A DNA stretch of 64,000 nucleotides, taken from the NCBI RefSeq assembly GCF_039023475.1, contig NZ_JBCHVB010000008.1, forward strand, positions 62,001 through 126,000. Direction: 5' to 3'. This DNA is from Erwinia sp039023475 (GTDB taxonomy: Bacteria > Pseudomonadota > Gammaproteobacteria > Enterobacterales > Enterobacteriaceae). A model generated the notes under the pieces. The model was not told the DNA's origin, did not search any database, and worked only from the letters and a program-made list of their open reading frames with translations. Position numbers and translations under genes: made by a program. Shown here one piece after another: positions 18,077 to 27,572 of the stretch (position 1 is its first letter; every line of letters begins with the position of its first letter).

Positions 18077-19312
18077 TCAACCCTCTTCATCCCGATACTT
18101 AAAGGTGAAGAGGAAAAGAATGGCGATCGCCGCTGCCGCAACGGCAGGGATCCACCAGAAAATCGCCCAGTTTTCTGCCGTGGGCTGTCCGGCAAGCAGA
18201 TTGTTGTAAAGCGCGCCGGAGATCTGCGAGCCCAGCAGCATGCCGATGCCGTAGGTAAACATGACAATCATGCTCTGCGCCTGCCCTTTTACCTTCTCGC
18301 CGGCAATGCGGTCGGTGTAGATAAAACCCACCACAAAGAAAAAATCGTAGCAGACGCCGTGCAGCAGAATGCCGAGATAAATAAGCGCCCGCCCTTCATC
18401 ACCCATACCCGAGGCAAACAGCGCATAGCGAACAAACCAGGCGCACATGCCGATCAGCAGCATGTACTTCACGCCAAGCCGGCGGAACAGCAGCGGGATC
18501 ACCAGCATAAAAAAGATTTCCGACATCTGTCCGAACGACATCACGGTGCTGACGTTCTCCACGCCAGCGTCCGCCAGCCATGAAGCGGTGTAGGCGTAAT
18601 AGGTGCCAAGAGGGATCGAAATCAGCGTGGCGCACAGGGAAAAGATAAAGAAATGGCGGACTTTGAGGAGCGCAAAGGCATCCGCGCAAAAGAGATCGCG
18701 GACCTTAAAGGGCAGTCCTTTTGCCGCGGCGGGCGTGTGCGGCAGCGTCAGGCTGTAGGCGGCCAGCGCGACAGAACAAACCGACGCCAGTGAGAAAATG
18801 GTCGTACTGGCGGAAATGCCGGTTACGCCAATAAAGATCCCGGCGACAATCCAGCCGATAGTGCCGAATACGCGCACCACTGGAAAACTTTTGTCGCTGC
18901 TTGCAAGGCTATGGAACGCGATGTTATTGGAGAGGGCCAGCGTCGGCATGTAGCAGAGCGTATAGCCGAAAAGTAACCCGATCAGCAGCGCGCCATTTGC
19001 CGTTTCCAGCGCGTGAGGGACAAACCACAGGATCCCCGCGCCCAGCAGGTTCATCACCGCCATCACTTTTTGTGAGGGGAAGAACCGGTCTACCAGCATG
19101 CCGAGGACGAAGGGGGAAAGAATAGAGGCAATAGGGCCGGCAGAAAAAGCATCGCCAATCAGCAGCGACATATTATGCTGCGTCATCACCAGCCCCAGGG
19201 TGACAGACCAGCTACCCCAGATAAAAAACTGCATAAACATCATCAGTGAAAGCCGTGGTATCAGCCACCGCTGCGGCATCCGGTTAGTGTCAGAACTTTG
19301 CAAAATAGCCAT
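18077..19312 (-). CDS. MFS carrier, nucleoside:H+ symporter (NHS)-like family
   Basis: A 411-aa inner-membrane carrier with about 12 hydrophobic segments, close in length to NupG/XapB and YegT. The N-terminus (RLSLMMFMQFFIWGSWSVTLG) and IASILSPFVLGMLVDRFF are typical of the NHS group. It is the first gene of the operon running left through two enzymes toward the LacI gene, so it probably imports the sugar or glycoside those enzymes use. Two GTAATCGATTAC operators lie 22 and 50 bp upstream of its start. Confidence 0.85.
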   Translation of the reverse strand: MAILQSSDTNRMPQRWLIPRLSLMMFMQFFIWGSWSVTLGLVMTQHNMSLLIGDAFSAGPIASILSPFVLGMLVDRFFPSQKVMAVMNLLGAGILWFVPHALETANGALLIGLLFGYTLCYMPTLALSNNIAFHSLASSDKSFPVVRVFGTIGWIVAGIFIGVTGISASTTIFSLASVCSVALAAYSLTLPHTPAAAKGLPFKVRDLFCADAFALLKVRHFFIFSLCATLISIPLGTYYAYTASWLADAGVENVSTVMSFGQMSEIFFMLVIPLLFRRLGVKYMLLIGMCAWFVRYALFASGMGDEGRALIYLGILLHGVCYDFFFVVGFIYTDRIAGEKVKGQAQSMIVMFTYGIGMLLGSQISGALYNNLLAGQPTAENWAIFWWIPAVAAAAIAILFLFTFKYRDEEG

Positions 19313-19333
19313 TATGCGCTCTCCGATCGGATA

Positions 19334-19345
19334 GTAATCGATTAC
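19334..19345. promoter_or_regulatory. LacI-family operator 1 upstream of MFS gene
   Basis: The perfect palindrome GTAATCGATTAC, identical to the copy before the exported isomerase. Confidence 0.78.
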
Positions 19346-19361
19346 ATTTCATCTCCTAAAA

Positions 19362-19373
19362 GTAATCGATTAC
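19362..19373. promoter_or_regulatory. LacI-family operator 2 upstream of MFS gene
   Basis: A second perfect GTAATCGATTAC, 28 bp centre to centre from the first. A pair on nearly the same helical side could hold two dimers or a tetramer. It is 168 bp from the divergent katG start. Confidence 0.78.
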
Positions 19374-19540
19374 AAAAAAGATTGTCTCTACGCCGATCAC
19401 ACTTTCAGAATCTTAAGAATAGCGGCTTTCCCCCACCCCATTTATCAAAGGCAGTGACTATCAAATCTGTAGGTTAATACAGGTATGACTTATTGATGGC
19501 GAGGGATAAGGTGTAGCCAGACAAAAAATGGAGCATCATA

Positions 19541-21721
19541 ATGAGCACGCCAACTGATACACAAAACGCTTTATCTGCCGGAAAATGCCCCTTTCATCAG
19601 GGTAACAATAACCAGGCCGCCGGCGGTGGGACCGGCCATCACGACTGGTGGCCCGATCGGCTGCGCGTGGATCTGCTGAATCAGCACTCCAGCCGCGCGA
19701 ATCCGCTGGGAGAAGCGTTTAACTATCGGGAAGCGTTCAGCCATCTGGATTACCACGCGCTGAAGGGCGATCTGAAAGCCCTGCTGACGGATTCACAGCC
19801 CTGGTGGCCTGCCGACTGGGGAAGTTACATCGGTCTTTTTATCCGCATGGCCTGGCACAGCGCAGGAACCTATCGCTCAGCGGATGGCCGTGGCGGCGCA
19901 GGCCGCGGGCAGCAGCGCTTTGCGCCCTTAAACGCCTGGCCCGATAACGTCAGCCTGGATAAAGCCCGTCGTCTGCTCTGGCCGGTGAAACAGAAGTATG
20001 GTCAGAAAATTTCCTGGGCCGACCTCTATATTCTGGCCGGTAACGTCGCGCTGGAAAACGCCGGTTTTCGCACCTTTGGTTTCGGCGCCGGACGTGAGGA
20101 TGTCTGGGAACCTGACCTTGATGTGAACTGGGGCGACGAGAAAACCTGGCTGGCGCACCGTCATCCGGAATCGCTGGCTCAGGCGCCGCTGGGCGCCACT
20201 GAGATGGGCCTGATTTACGTCAATCCGGAAGGGCCGGAAAACAGCGGCAACCCCGCGTCAGCCGCCCCCGCCATCCGCGCCACCTTTGGCAATATGGGGA
20301 TGAATGACGAAGAGACGGTTGCGCTGATTGCCGGTGGGCATACGCTGGGGAAAACCCATGGCGCAGGCGCCGCCAGCCACGTTGGCGTTGATCCCGAAGC
20401 CGCCCCGATTGAAGCCCAGGGTCTGGGCTGGGCCAGCCAGTTTGGCAGCGGCGCGGGTGCCGATGCCATTACCTCCGGCCTTGAGGTGACCTGGACGCAG
20501 ACGCCCACGCAGTGGAGCAACTACTTCTTCGAAAACCTGTTCAAATATGAGTGGGTACAGACGCGCAGCCCGGCGGGCGCTATTCAGTTTGAAGCCGTTG
20601 ACGCCCCTGATGCGATCCCGGACCCGTTCGATCCGGCGAAAAAACGCAAGCCGACTATGCTGGTGACCGATCTGACGCTGCGCTTCGATCCGGAGTTTGA
20701 GAAAATTTCCCGCCGGTTCCTCAACGATCCGCAGGCATTTAATGAGGCCTTTGCCCGCGCCTGGTACAAGCTGACCCACAGAGATATGGGGCCAAAAGCG
20801 CGCTACATCGGTCCGGAAGTGCCTGCGGAAGACCTTATCTGGCAGGATCCGCTGCCGCAGCCGGTTTACTCTCCGACCGCGACCGACATTGACCAGCTGA
20901 AAACGGAGATCGCTGAGGCGGGCCTCTCCGTCAGCGAACTTGTTTCGGTCGCCTGGGCATCGGCTTCGACCTTCCGCGGCGGGGATAAACGGGGCGGGGC
21001 TAACGGCGCACGGCTGGCCCTGATGCCACAAAGAGCGTGGGAAGTGAATGCGGTTGCCGCTCGCGTACTTCCTCTCCTCGAAGCCATTCAGCAGAAAGCG
21101 AACAAAGCCTCACTGGCCGATATCATTGTGCTGGCCGGCGTTGTAGGCGTGGAACAGGCGGCCAGAGCGGCAGAGATCGACGTTAAGGTGCCCTTCTCAC
21201 CAGGGCGGGTAGATGCGCTTCAGGCGCAGACGGATAACGATCTGTTTGAGCTGCTCAACCCTGCCGCCGACGGGCTGCGTAACTATCGTGGGAAACGAGG
21301 CAGTACCTCAACAGAAGCGCTGCTGATTGATAAAGCGCAGCAGCTGACGTTAACCCCGCCGGAACTGACGGTGCTGGTGGGCGGCCTGCGCGTAATGGGC
21401 GCCAACTTCGACGGCAGCCCGCACGGCGTCTTCACCGATCGCACCGGGGTACTCAGCAATGACTTTTTCATCAATCTGCTGGATATGCGTCACGAATGGA
21501 AAGCCACCGATGTCTCTGAAGAGCTGTTTGAGGGGCGCGACCGCCTGAGCGGAGAGGTGAAATTCACCGCCACTCGTGCGGATCTGGTCTTCGGCTCAAA
21601 TGCGATCCTTCGTTCCGTCGCTGAGGTTTATGCCAGTAGCGATGCCCGCGAAAAATTCGTCAGGGATTTCGTGGCGGCCTGGACTAAGGTGATGAACCTG
21701 GATCGTTTCGACCTGCGTTAA
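19541..21721 (+). CDS. katG: Catalase-peroxidase KatG
   Basis: Bifunctional haem catalase-peroxidase protecting against hydrogen peroxide. At 726 aa it has the E. coli length. The distal triad R102, W105 and H106 is in IRMAWHSAGTYR; the proximal histidine is in GGHTLGKTHG; the adduct tyrosine is in MGLIYVNPEGP. Both peroxidase-like halves are present. It lies in the accessory block, away from its E. coli neighbourhood. An OxyR site is expected, but I could not defend one in the 167 bp upstream. Confidence 0.96.
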   Translation: MSTPTDTQNALSAGKCPFHQGNNNQAAGGGTGHHDWWPDRLRVDLLNQHSSRANPLGEAFNYREAFSHLDYHALKGDLKALLTDSQPWWPADWGSYIGLFIRMAWHSAGTYRSADGRGGAGRGQQRFAPLNAWPDNVSLDKARRLLWPVKQKYGQKISWADLYILAGNVALENAGFRTFGFGAGREDVWEPDLDVNWGDEKTWLAHRHPESLAQAPLGATEMGLIYVNPEGPENSGNPASAAPAIRATFGNMGMNDEETVALIAGGHTLGKTHGAGAASHVGVDPEAAPIEAQGLGWASQFGSGAGADAITSGLEVTWTQTPTQWSNYFFENLFKYEWVQTRSPAGAIQFEAVDAPDAIPDPFDPAKKRKPTMLVTDLTLRFDPEFEKISRRFLNDPQAFNEAFARAWYKLTHRDMGPKARYIGPEVPAEDLIWQDPLPQPVYSPTATDIDQLKTEIAEAGLSVSELVSVAWASASTFRGGDKRGGANGARLALMPQRAWEVNAVAARVLPLLEAIQQKANKASLADIIVLAGVVGVEQAARAAEIDVKVPFSPGRVDALQAQTDNDLFELLNPAADGLRNYRGKRGSTSTEALLIDKAQQLTLTPPELTVLVGGLRVMGANFDGSPHGVFTDRTGVLSNDFFINLLDMRHEWKATDVSEELFEGRDRLSGEVKFTATRADLVFGSNAILRSVAEVYASSDAREKFVRDFVAAWTKVMNLDRFDLR

Positions 21722-21730
21722 GCCCGGCTG

Positions 21731-21756
21731 CCGGGGAGGGAAAGCGCCCTCCCCGG
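21731..21756. terminator. Strong hairpin after katG
   Basis: A 10-bp perfect stem, CCGGGGAGGG (21731-21740) with CCCTCCCCGG (21747-21756), loop AAAGCG. It begins 9 bp after the katG stop. There is no T-run. Confidence 0.6.
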
Positions 21757-21772
21757 CGAAGGTGTTTCAGAT

Positions 21773-21994
21773 GTGCTGGTGAACATGCTGGATAAAACCA
21801 TCATCGGCGATAATGTAGAAATAGGCGCGCACAGTTGTATCATCGGGGATGTTCGCATCGGCGATAACGTTATTATTGGCGCTATGTCTTTTATTAACAA
21901 AGATATTCCTGAAAACAGCGTGGTTTACTGTGACAAAGTCACGACGATCCGCGAGCGTCAGCAAAAAACGGCCGGACAGCCAGAAATAGTCTGA
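21773..21994 (+). pseudogene. 5'-truncated left-handed beta-helix acyltransferase remnant
   Basis: About 73 codons encode hexapeptide repeats (IGDNVEIGAHSCIIGDVRIGDNVIIGAMSFINKDIPENSVVYCDK), the C-terminal end of a serine-acetyltransferase-like or sugar O-acetyltransferase protein. Full members have 150-270 aa, so the N-terminal part is missing. The katG terminator hairpin lies immediately before it and no ribosome-binding site is visible. It is best read as a leftover of a deleted or displaced gene; a short expressed protein cannot be excluded. Confidence 0.6.
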
Positions 21995-22051
21995 TAATCG
22001 GCCCGTGATGGGCCGGTAGACATTCATCCGTCAGATTGCGGCGACTAATCG

Positions 22052-23197
22052 TCAGAAGATATTCTTACGCAGGATAGTGCTGTCGACCGCAGCAACTTCC
22101 GTTTTACCGCAAAATGCCATCGACAGATCAAACTCATTGCGGATGATATTCAGCGCGGTAGTGACGCCCTGCTCCCCCATCGCGCCCAGGCCATAAAGCA
22201 TGCTGCGCCCGATATAAGTGCCCTTCGCACCCAGCGCAACGGCTTTAAGCACATCCTGCCCGGAACGAATACCTCCGTCAAAATGCACCTCCGCCTGCTG
22301 CTTTACCGCCCCGACAATGGCTGGCAACAGGGATATCGAAGAAGAGACACCGTCCAGCTGGCGACCGCCGTGATTGGAGACAATGACGGCATCGGCACCG
22401 GCTGCAACCGCCAGACGCGCATCCTCAGCATCCATAATCCCTTTAACAATAAGCTTGCCGCCCCAGCGCTGTTTTATCCACTCCACGTCCTGCCACGACA
22501 AGCTGGAATCAAACTGCTGCTGTGTCCACTCGATCATCGCATCAATATTCGCCACGCCGCAGGCATGGCCGATAATATTGCCAAAATTGCGGTTGCGCGT
22601 GGCTAACATACCACGACACCAGCGCGGTTTACTGGCGATATTAAGCAGATTGCGCAGCGTCATTTTCGGTGGCGTCGACAGGCCGTTTTTTATGTCCTTA
22701 TGCCGCTGGCCGAATACCTGCAGATCCATGGTGATAACCAGTGCGCTACAGTTAGCGGCCCTGGCACGCTCGATCAGACTGGCCACAAACTGACGATCGC
22801 GCATTACGTAGAGCTGAAACCAGAAGGGAGAGTAATTCGTGGCCTGCGCCACCGCTTCCATTGAGCAGATGCTCATGGTCGACAGCGTAAAGGGGATGCC
22901 GAACGCCTTAGCAGCGCGCGCCGCCAGGATCTCACCATCGGGATGCACCATGCCGGTCAGTCCGGTGGGGGCAATCGCTACCGGCATGGAAACCGCCTGT
23001 CCTATCATGCTGCTGGCGGTGCTGCGGTGAGAAATATCGACGGCTACGCGCTGGCGAAATTCAAGACGCTGCAAATCAGCTTCGTTGGCTCTGTAGCTAT
23101 ATTCTGTCCAAGAACCGGCGTCCACATAGTCATAAAACATCTTCGGCACCCGCTTACGCGCCAGATGCCGCAACTCTTCAATGCAGGTAATTGTCAC
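22052..23197 (-). CDS. FMN-dependent alpha-hydroxy acid dehydrogenase (LldD-like)
   Basis: TIM-barrel flavoenzyme oxidising an L-2-hydroxy acid to the 2-keto acid; family includes lactate and mandelate dehydrogenases and glycolate oxidase. It is 381 aa with the catalytic histidine H276 in VSNHGGRQLDG, the N-terminal FYDYVDAGSW motif and the phosphate-binding DGGIRSG...GRSMLYG. Its substrate is not evident. It follows the flavin monooxygenase gene by 74 bp, same direction, at the left end of the 22-35 kb catabolic cluster, so its role may be there rather than in lactate use. Confidence 0.85.
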   Translation of the reverse strand: MTITCIEELRHLARKRVPKMFYDYVDAGSWTEYSYRANEADLQRLEFRQRVAVDISHRSTASSMIGQAVSMPVAIAPTGLTGMVHPDGEILAARAAKAFGIPFTLSTMSICSMEAVAQATNYSPFWFQLYVMRDRQFVASLIERARAANCSALVITMDLQVFGQRHKDIKNGLSTPPKMTLRNLLNIASKPRWCRGMLATRNRNFGNIIGHACGVANIDAMIEWTQQQFDSSLSWQDVEWIKQRWGGKLIVKGIMDAEDARLAVAAGADAVIVSNHGGRQLDGVSSSISLLPAIVGAVKQQAEVHFDGGIRSGQDVLKAVALGAKGTYIGRSMLYGLGAMGEQGVTTALNIIRNEFDLSMAFCGKTEVAAVDSTILRKNIF

Positions 23198-23272
23198 GTT
23201 AGCCGTCCGGTAAAAAAAGCGGCTAAAGGTTAATTAGCCGTCTGATATCAGGGAAAGAGAGGTGCAGACTAA

Positions 23273-24523
23273 TTAAGACCTGGTGTAATCAGTATAAGCA
23301 TTTTGCAGGGCGATATGATCGGCGATATATTTCGCATCATGCCAGACGCCATAAATAAAAGAGGAGGCTCTGTTGACTAAATTGGGCAGGCCCAGGAAAT
23401 AAATCCCACGCTCGGCAGAAATACCGCGCTTATGAAACGGCAGGCCTTTATCATCAAAAGCGTCCACCTGTAGCCAGCTGAAATCAAATTTAAAGCCGGT
23501 GGCCCAGATAATCGTGGTGACGCCTGCGGCGGCTATATCCAGTTGAGACAGCGGGTTTATCAGGCAATCAGGATCGCTCAACAGCTCCCATGCCTGCGGC
23601 TCTGGTGGCAAATCCAGTCCGTTCCTCTCAATATAGGCATCGGCATCACGCAATACGTCAAAATAGGCTTTGTCGCCTTCGGCAATATTCTCAGCCAGGC
23701 CTCCGGCAAAACTCAGCACGCCGTTTTCCCAGCCGTTGGTGATCCCTACCAGCGTAATACCCATATGCGCCAGACGGCGGAAATCGACGGTTTTACCGCC
23801 TTCGTAGCCGCTGACAGCAAAGGCCACATGTTCTTTTTTAGGCTTGATTTTCACTTCATCCCACAGGCCCAGCGCGCCTAACCACCAGCAGTAATCGCGA
23901 TTGCGGTACGAGCGCGGCGGGCGATAGTGTTCTCCCACAGACAGATAGACGTCGCGGCCTGATTTTCTCAGTTCCTCAGCGATTTGTGTGCCTGAAGCAC
24001 CCGCGCCTATCACCATTACGCCACCGGCGGGAAGCTGCTGCGGATTTTTATAGACCGAGGAGTGGATCTGTTGCACTGCTGCACTTTCTGGAACGAGCTG
24101 CGGAAAAGAGGGCTTCTGGAACGGGCCGGTTGCCGCCACCACATTATCCGCTTCGAATTCGCCTGCCGAGGTGACTACTTTAAAACCGCTACGTCCGGCC
24201 AGCCGTTGCACCTGATGAACCTCAATGCCGGTACGCACCGGCGCATCAAGCATCCTGACATACTCTTCAAAATATTGCGCCATGCGCTCTTTAGGCGGAA
24301 AAGCTTCCTGAGAGATGTTGTCGAATTTCAGCGACGGAAAGCGATCGTGCCAGGCTGGGCCATTGGCGACCAGAGAGTCCCAGCGCTCTGAGCGCCAGCG
24401 TTCGGCAATACGGCTGCGCTCCAGCACAACATGCGGCACGCCCATCAGTGACAGATGTTCACTCATCGCAATACCTGCCTGACCCGCACCAACAATAACG
24501 GTATTTATTTTTTCTACAGACAT
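23273..24523 (-). CDS. Flavin-containing monooxygenase (FAD/NADPH)
   Basis: A 416-aa protein with FAD-binding GAGQAGIA (12-19) and a second, NADPH-binding GAGASGTQIA near the middle. The ATG (A) motif WATGFKFD and early ERSRIAERWR are typical of the CzcO/YUCCA-type class B monooxygenase group. Such enzymes add oxygen to N, S or carbonyl carbon. It is separated from the ABC permease by 116 bp and may be the next gene of that operon. Substrate unknown. Confidence 0.82.
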   Translation of the reverse strand: MSVEKINTVIVGAGQAGIAMSEHLSLMGVPHVVLERSRIAERWRSERWDSLVANGPAWHDRFPSLKFDNISQEAFPPKERMAQYFEEYVRMLDAPVRTGIEVHQVQRLAGRSGFKVVTSAGEFEADNVVAATGPFQKPSFPQLVPESAAVQQIHSSVYKNPQQLPAGGVMVIGAGASGTQIAEELRKSGRDVYLSVGEHYRPPRSYRNRDYCWWLGALGLWDEVKIKPKKEHVAFAVSGYEGGKTVDFRRLAHMGITLVGITNGWENGVLSFAGGLAENIAEGDKAYFDVLRDADAYIERNGLDLPPEPQAWELLSDPDCLINPLSQLDIAAAGVTTIIWATGFKFDFSWLQVDAFDDKGLPFHKRGISAERGIYFLGLPNLVNRASSFIYGVWHDAKYIADHIALQNAYTDYTRS

Positions 24524-24639
24524 GTGAAATCCCTAATAATGATCGACCCCCGTTCCTTCAGCAATAATCCTGAACGGGCGTTGTATTAATGATAATCAGG
24601 CTTTTTTAACAGTAATAAGGGTAATGCCTCGGGTATGTA

Positions 24640-25458
24640 TCAATGCCCCGCTTCAATATTCAATACTTTCCCCAGGCCGAGGTATTTATTAGCAATAATT
24701 AACAGAGTTGCTGTGACCGAAATATAAATAACCGAAATAGCAGCGAGGGTTGGATCGGCAAATTCACGCACATAGTTATACATCGCCACCGGCAGGGTCT
24801 GCGTTGCCTGGGTAGTGATAAACAGTGAAGCAGTAAACTCATTGAATGAAAGGATCGCCGCAAACAGCCAGCCGCCGAACAGGCCGGGTAAAATCAGCGG
24901 CATCGTGATGGTCCACAGCACGCGCAGCGGCGAAGCGCCCAGGCTGGCAGCCGCCAGCTCAATGCGCTGCTCAAGGTTTTTCAGCGAGACGTAAACGCTA
25001 CGCAGTACAAACGGCAGCACCAGCAGGACATGGCAGAACACCACCAGCGCATAACCACGCCCAATCCCAAACTGTGAAACCAGCATCAGCAGTCCCAGGC
25101 CGATGGTGAAGTGCGGAATAAACAGCGGCGACAGCAGTATCCCTTCCAGCACTTGCTTACAGGGAAAGCTGTAGCGCTCGATCGCTATCGCCAGCGTGGC
25201 CCCTATCACCACCGCCAGCGTGGAGGCCCACGCGGTAACAATCAGCCCGGAATAGAACCCATGACGGAAATCGTCATAGTTGAGGGCGCGTTCAAACCAG
25301 CGCAGCGACCATCCCTTAGGCGGGAAAAACAGGACCGATGTGCTGCTGAATGAAGAGATAAACACCACCACGGTCGGCAGCATAACAAACGCCAGAATAG
25401 CGATGACCAGCAGCCGACCGAGCAGCGTCACCCCTTTGTCGTGTTTCGATCGCATCAT
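24640..25458 (-). CDS. ABC importer permease (PotC-like)
   Basis: Inner-membrane subunit, 272 aa, about six transmembrane segments, with the EAA motif (LAAASLGASPLRVLWTITMPLILPG) that contacts the ATPase. It resembles PotC of spermidine/putrescine importers. It starts 1 bp after the partner permease stop. The ATPase lies in a separate transcript at 31789. Confidence 0.88.
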   Translation of the reverse strand: MMRSKHDKGVTLLGRLLVIAILAFVMLPTVVVFISSFSSTSVLFFPPKGWSLRWFERALNYDDFRHGFYSGLIVTAWASTLAVVIGATLAIAIERYSFPCKQVLEGILLSPLFIPHFTIGLGLLMLVSQFGIGRGYALVVFCHVLLVLPFVLRSVYVSLKNLEQRIELAAASLGASPLRVLWTITMPLILPGLFGGWLFAAILSFNEFTASLFITTQATQTLPVAMYNYVREFADPTLAAISVIYISVTATLLIIANKYLGLGKVLNIEAGH

Positions 25459-25459
25459 A

Positions 25460-26314
25460 TTAATGTCCTCCGATCGCCAGCAGCGAGCGCGTCATACGTT
25501 TCAACGAGATCAGCAGCAGAATGGTCAGCGCCAGTCCGGCAATACTCATTGCCGCAGCGAACGGGAAGTTCAGCGATGAGAAGCCAAGCTGGTAGACCAT
25601 GGTGGCCACCGTGCTGACGCGTCCACCGCCGATCAACTGCGGCGTGGCGAAAGCGCTGAATGTCCAGGTAAAGGCCGTCGTCAGGCTGGCGACAATGCCG
25701 GGGATTGAGAGCGGAATGGTTACCGTCAGCAGCGTGCGGATTGGCCCTGCGCCCAGGCTGATGGCGGCCTTTTCGTAATCCGGGTTGATGTGTGAAATGG
25801 CGGTGGCCAGCATCAGCACCATAATCGGCATGGTGACGTGCACCAGCGCCATCACCACGCCACTCTGGGTGAACATAAACTGGATGGGTTTATCGATCAG
25901 GCCCAGCCCCAGCATCAGGCTGTTCAGGAAGCCGCTGTTACCCAACACAATAATCCACGAATAGGTGCGTACCACTTCGCCAAGGAAAAGCGGCGTAATG
26001 GCAATAATTAAAATGGTGGATTTAACCCAGGCGGTACGCGTACGCACCAGCGCGTAAGCCAACGGGTAGCTCAGCAGCAGCCCAAAGATCGCCGTTTTGG
26101 CGCTGAGCATGACCGTATTGAGAAAGGCTTCGGCATAAAGCGTTTTGAACAGGCCGCTGAAATTGGCCAGGGTAAAGCCACCAACGTCCAGTGAGCCTGG
26201 AATATAGGCCCGCACGCTGAACTGCATCACGGCGAACATGGCAACAACAAGCCCGAACGCCGTCAGCGTAGCGGGAATGATGAACCAGGGTAAAAATGTC
26301 GGTTTTCTCGTCAT
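25460..26314 (-). CDS. ABC importer permease (PotB-like)
   Basis: A 284-aa permease from the ATG at 26314 (MTRKPTFLPWFIIPATL). A longer reading from 26476 would overlap the end of the binding-protein gene and adds a non-membrane leader, so it is rejected. The EAA loop is KAAISLGAGPIRTLLTVTIPLSIPG. It pairs with the permease at 24640 as the membrane channel. Confidence 0.87.
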   Translation of the reverse strand: MTRKPTFLPWFIIPATLTAFGLVVAMFAVMQFSVRAYIPGSLDVGGFTLANFSGLFKTLYAEAFLNTVMLSAKTAIFGLLLSYPLAYALVRTRTAWVKSTILIIAITPLFLGEVVRTYSWIIVLGNSGFLNSLMLGLGLIDKPIQFMFTQSGVVMALVHVTMPIMVLMLATAISHINPDYEKAAISLGAGPIRTLLTVTIPLSIPGIVASLTTAFTWTFSAFATPQLIGGGRVSTVATMVYQLGFSSLNFPFAAAMSIAGLALTILLLISLKRMTRSLLAIGGH

Positions 26315-26387
26315 AGACGTTGCTGCCTGAATAAAGTGTTGCGACCAGCCATTGAGCCTGGGCGGCAGCGGGTGCCGCCCGATTAAC

Positions 26388-27416
26388 TCAGTGAGACATG
26401 ATGTTTTCGGAGAACCACTTGCGCCACTCGGCGGTTTTCTCGGCACGCAGTTGCGGATCGGTGTTGATGGTGGCATCCCACTGGGCGGCAGTGGTCAACA
26501 TGCCGGGCAGCTTCGCCAGCTCTGGATCGATATGGGCGTTGGTCACCGTTGGGCTGCCGCGATAGATCTTCGCCACCTGCTCCTGAATTTCGGGTTTTAG
26601 CGCGATATTCATGAACTTGTAAGCTAACTCCGCATGTTTAGTCCCTTTGTTGATACCAACGGTATCTACGCCAAGGATCGCGCCTTCTTCAGGAATAGCG
26701 AGCTTAATGTTGACGCCTTCCGCCATCATGCTGTAGGCATTCATCGACAGCATCACCTGCACCGGGGTTTCGCCGGTGGAGATCAGCTGCTGGCTATTGG
26801 CGTCGTTGGTATAGAAAGATTTGATATTGGGAATAAGTGCTTTCAGCTTCGCCTGCCCTTGTTCCCAGTGCGCGGCATCGCCGCCGGAGAGTTTTGCCGA
26901 AACCGCAATAATATGGCTGGGGTCCCAGTCTGGCAGAGCCAGCGAGCCTTTCAGTTCAGGCTTCCACAGATCGTTCCAGCTGGTGAAAGTTTCGCCTTCG
27001 GGTACGAGGTCCGGACGATAACCTATGGTGTAGACATAGCCCCACACGCCCAGGTGATAAGGGCTGACCTTAGCCTGTTTAACCAGGTTAACTGCATTGG
27101 GGATTTTGCTCATGTCCAGCTTTTCGAACAGGCCGCTGTTGGCATACAGGAAGCCAATGTGCGCGGTAGTAAAGGTCACATCTGTTTCCGGCGAGCCGCC
27201 AGCCAGTTTGGCTTTATTCAGACGGTCAATGGTGCCGCCGGTAACGAACTGCACTTCCACGCCGGTCTCTTTGGTGAACTCTTTCGCGATGGTTTGATCG
27301 ATCAGATCTTTGAAGCTGCCGCCCCAGGTGCTGACGATGAGCTTTTCTGCGGCCATCGCATTTCCCGTACTCAGCACGCTGGTCAACAATGTTAAGGCAT
27401 AAATCTTACGCAACAT
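26388..27416 (-). CDS. ABC importer periplasmic binding protein (PotD/PotF-like)
   Basis: A 342-aa exported protein with signal peptide MLRKIYALTLLTSVLSTGNAMAA, cleavage near residue 22-23. The mature start EKLIVSTWGGSFKD is typical of extracellular solute-binding proteins for polyamines and related amino compounds. It is the first gene of the leftward transporter operon, 73 bp before the permease. The ligand sets the substrate of the whole cluster and is unknown. Confidence 0.87.
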   Translation of the reverse strand: MLRKIYALTLLTSVLSTGNAMAAEKLIVSTWGGSFKDLIDQTIAKEFTKETGVEVQFVTGGTIDRLNKAKLAGGSPETDVTFTTAHIGFLYANSGLFEKLDMSKIPNAVNLVKQAKVSPYHLGVWGYVYTIGYRPDLVPEGETFTSWNDLWKPELKGSLALPDWDPSHIIAVSAKLSGGDAAHWEQGQAKLKALIPNIKSFYTNDANSQQLISTGETPVQVMLSMNAYSMMAEGVNIKLAIPEEGAILGVDTVGINKGTKHAELAYKFMNIALKPEIQEQVAKIYRGSPTVTNAHIDPELAKLPGMLTTAAQWDATINTDPQLRAEKTAEWRKWFSENIMSH

Positions 27417-27572
27417 ATTCTCGTCCCCAATGAATGAAATGACTGTTGTAGTGGGTATTGACCACCGTCGGCGTCACGCACTGCTCCAAAATAGTGCAAA
27501 GGCGGTCTTCTGGTGTGGGATCGATTCTGCCGTGAGTCGTTAAGCCGGTAAAACAGCATTTCCCTCGCCCTT

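Noticed and set aside
19446..19500. A possible OxyR site upstream of katG
   Set aside because: Several CTAT/AGGT-like pieces are present, but I could not fit the four-element ATAG-N7 spacing of the OxyR consensus.
20258..21031. A 257-codon minus-strand open frame
   Set aside because: Antisense to katG and without recognisable domains.
26315..26476. N-terminal extension of the PotB-like permease
   Set aside because: It overlaps the binding-protein coding region and encodes a polar leader unlike any permease; the ATG at 26314 is used instead.
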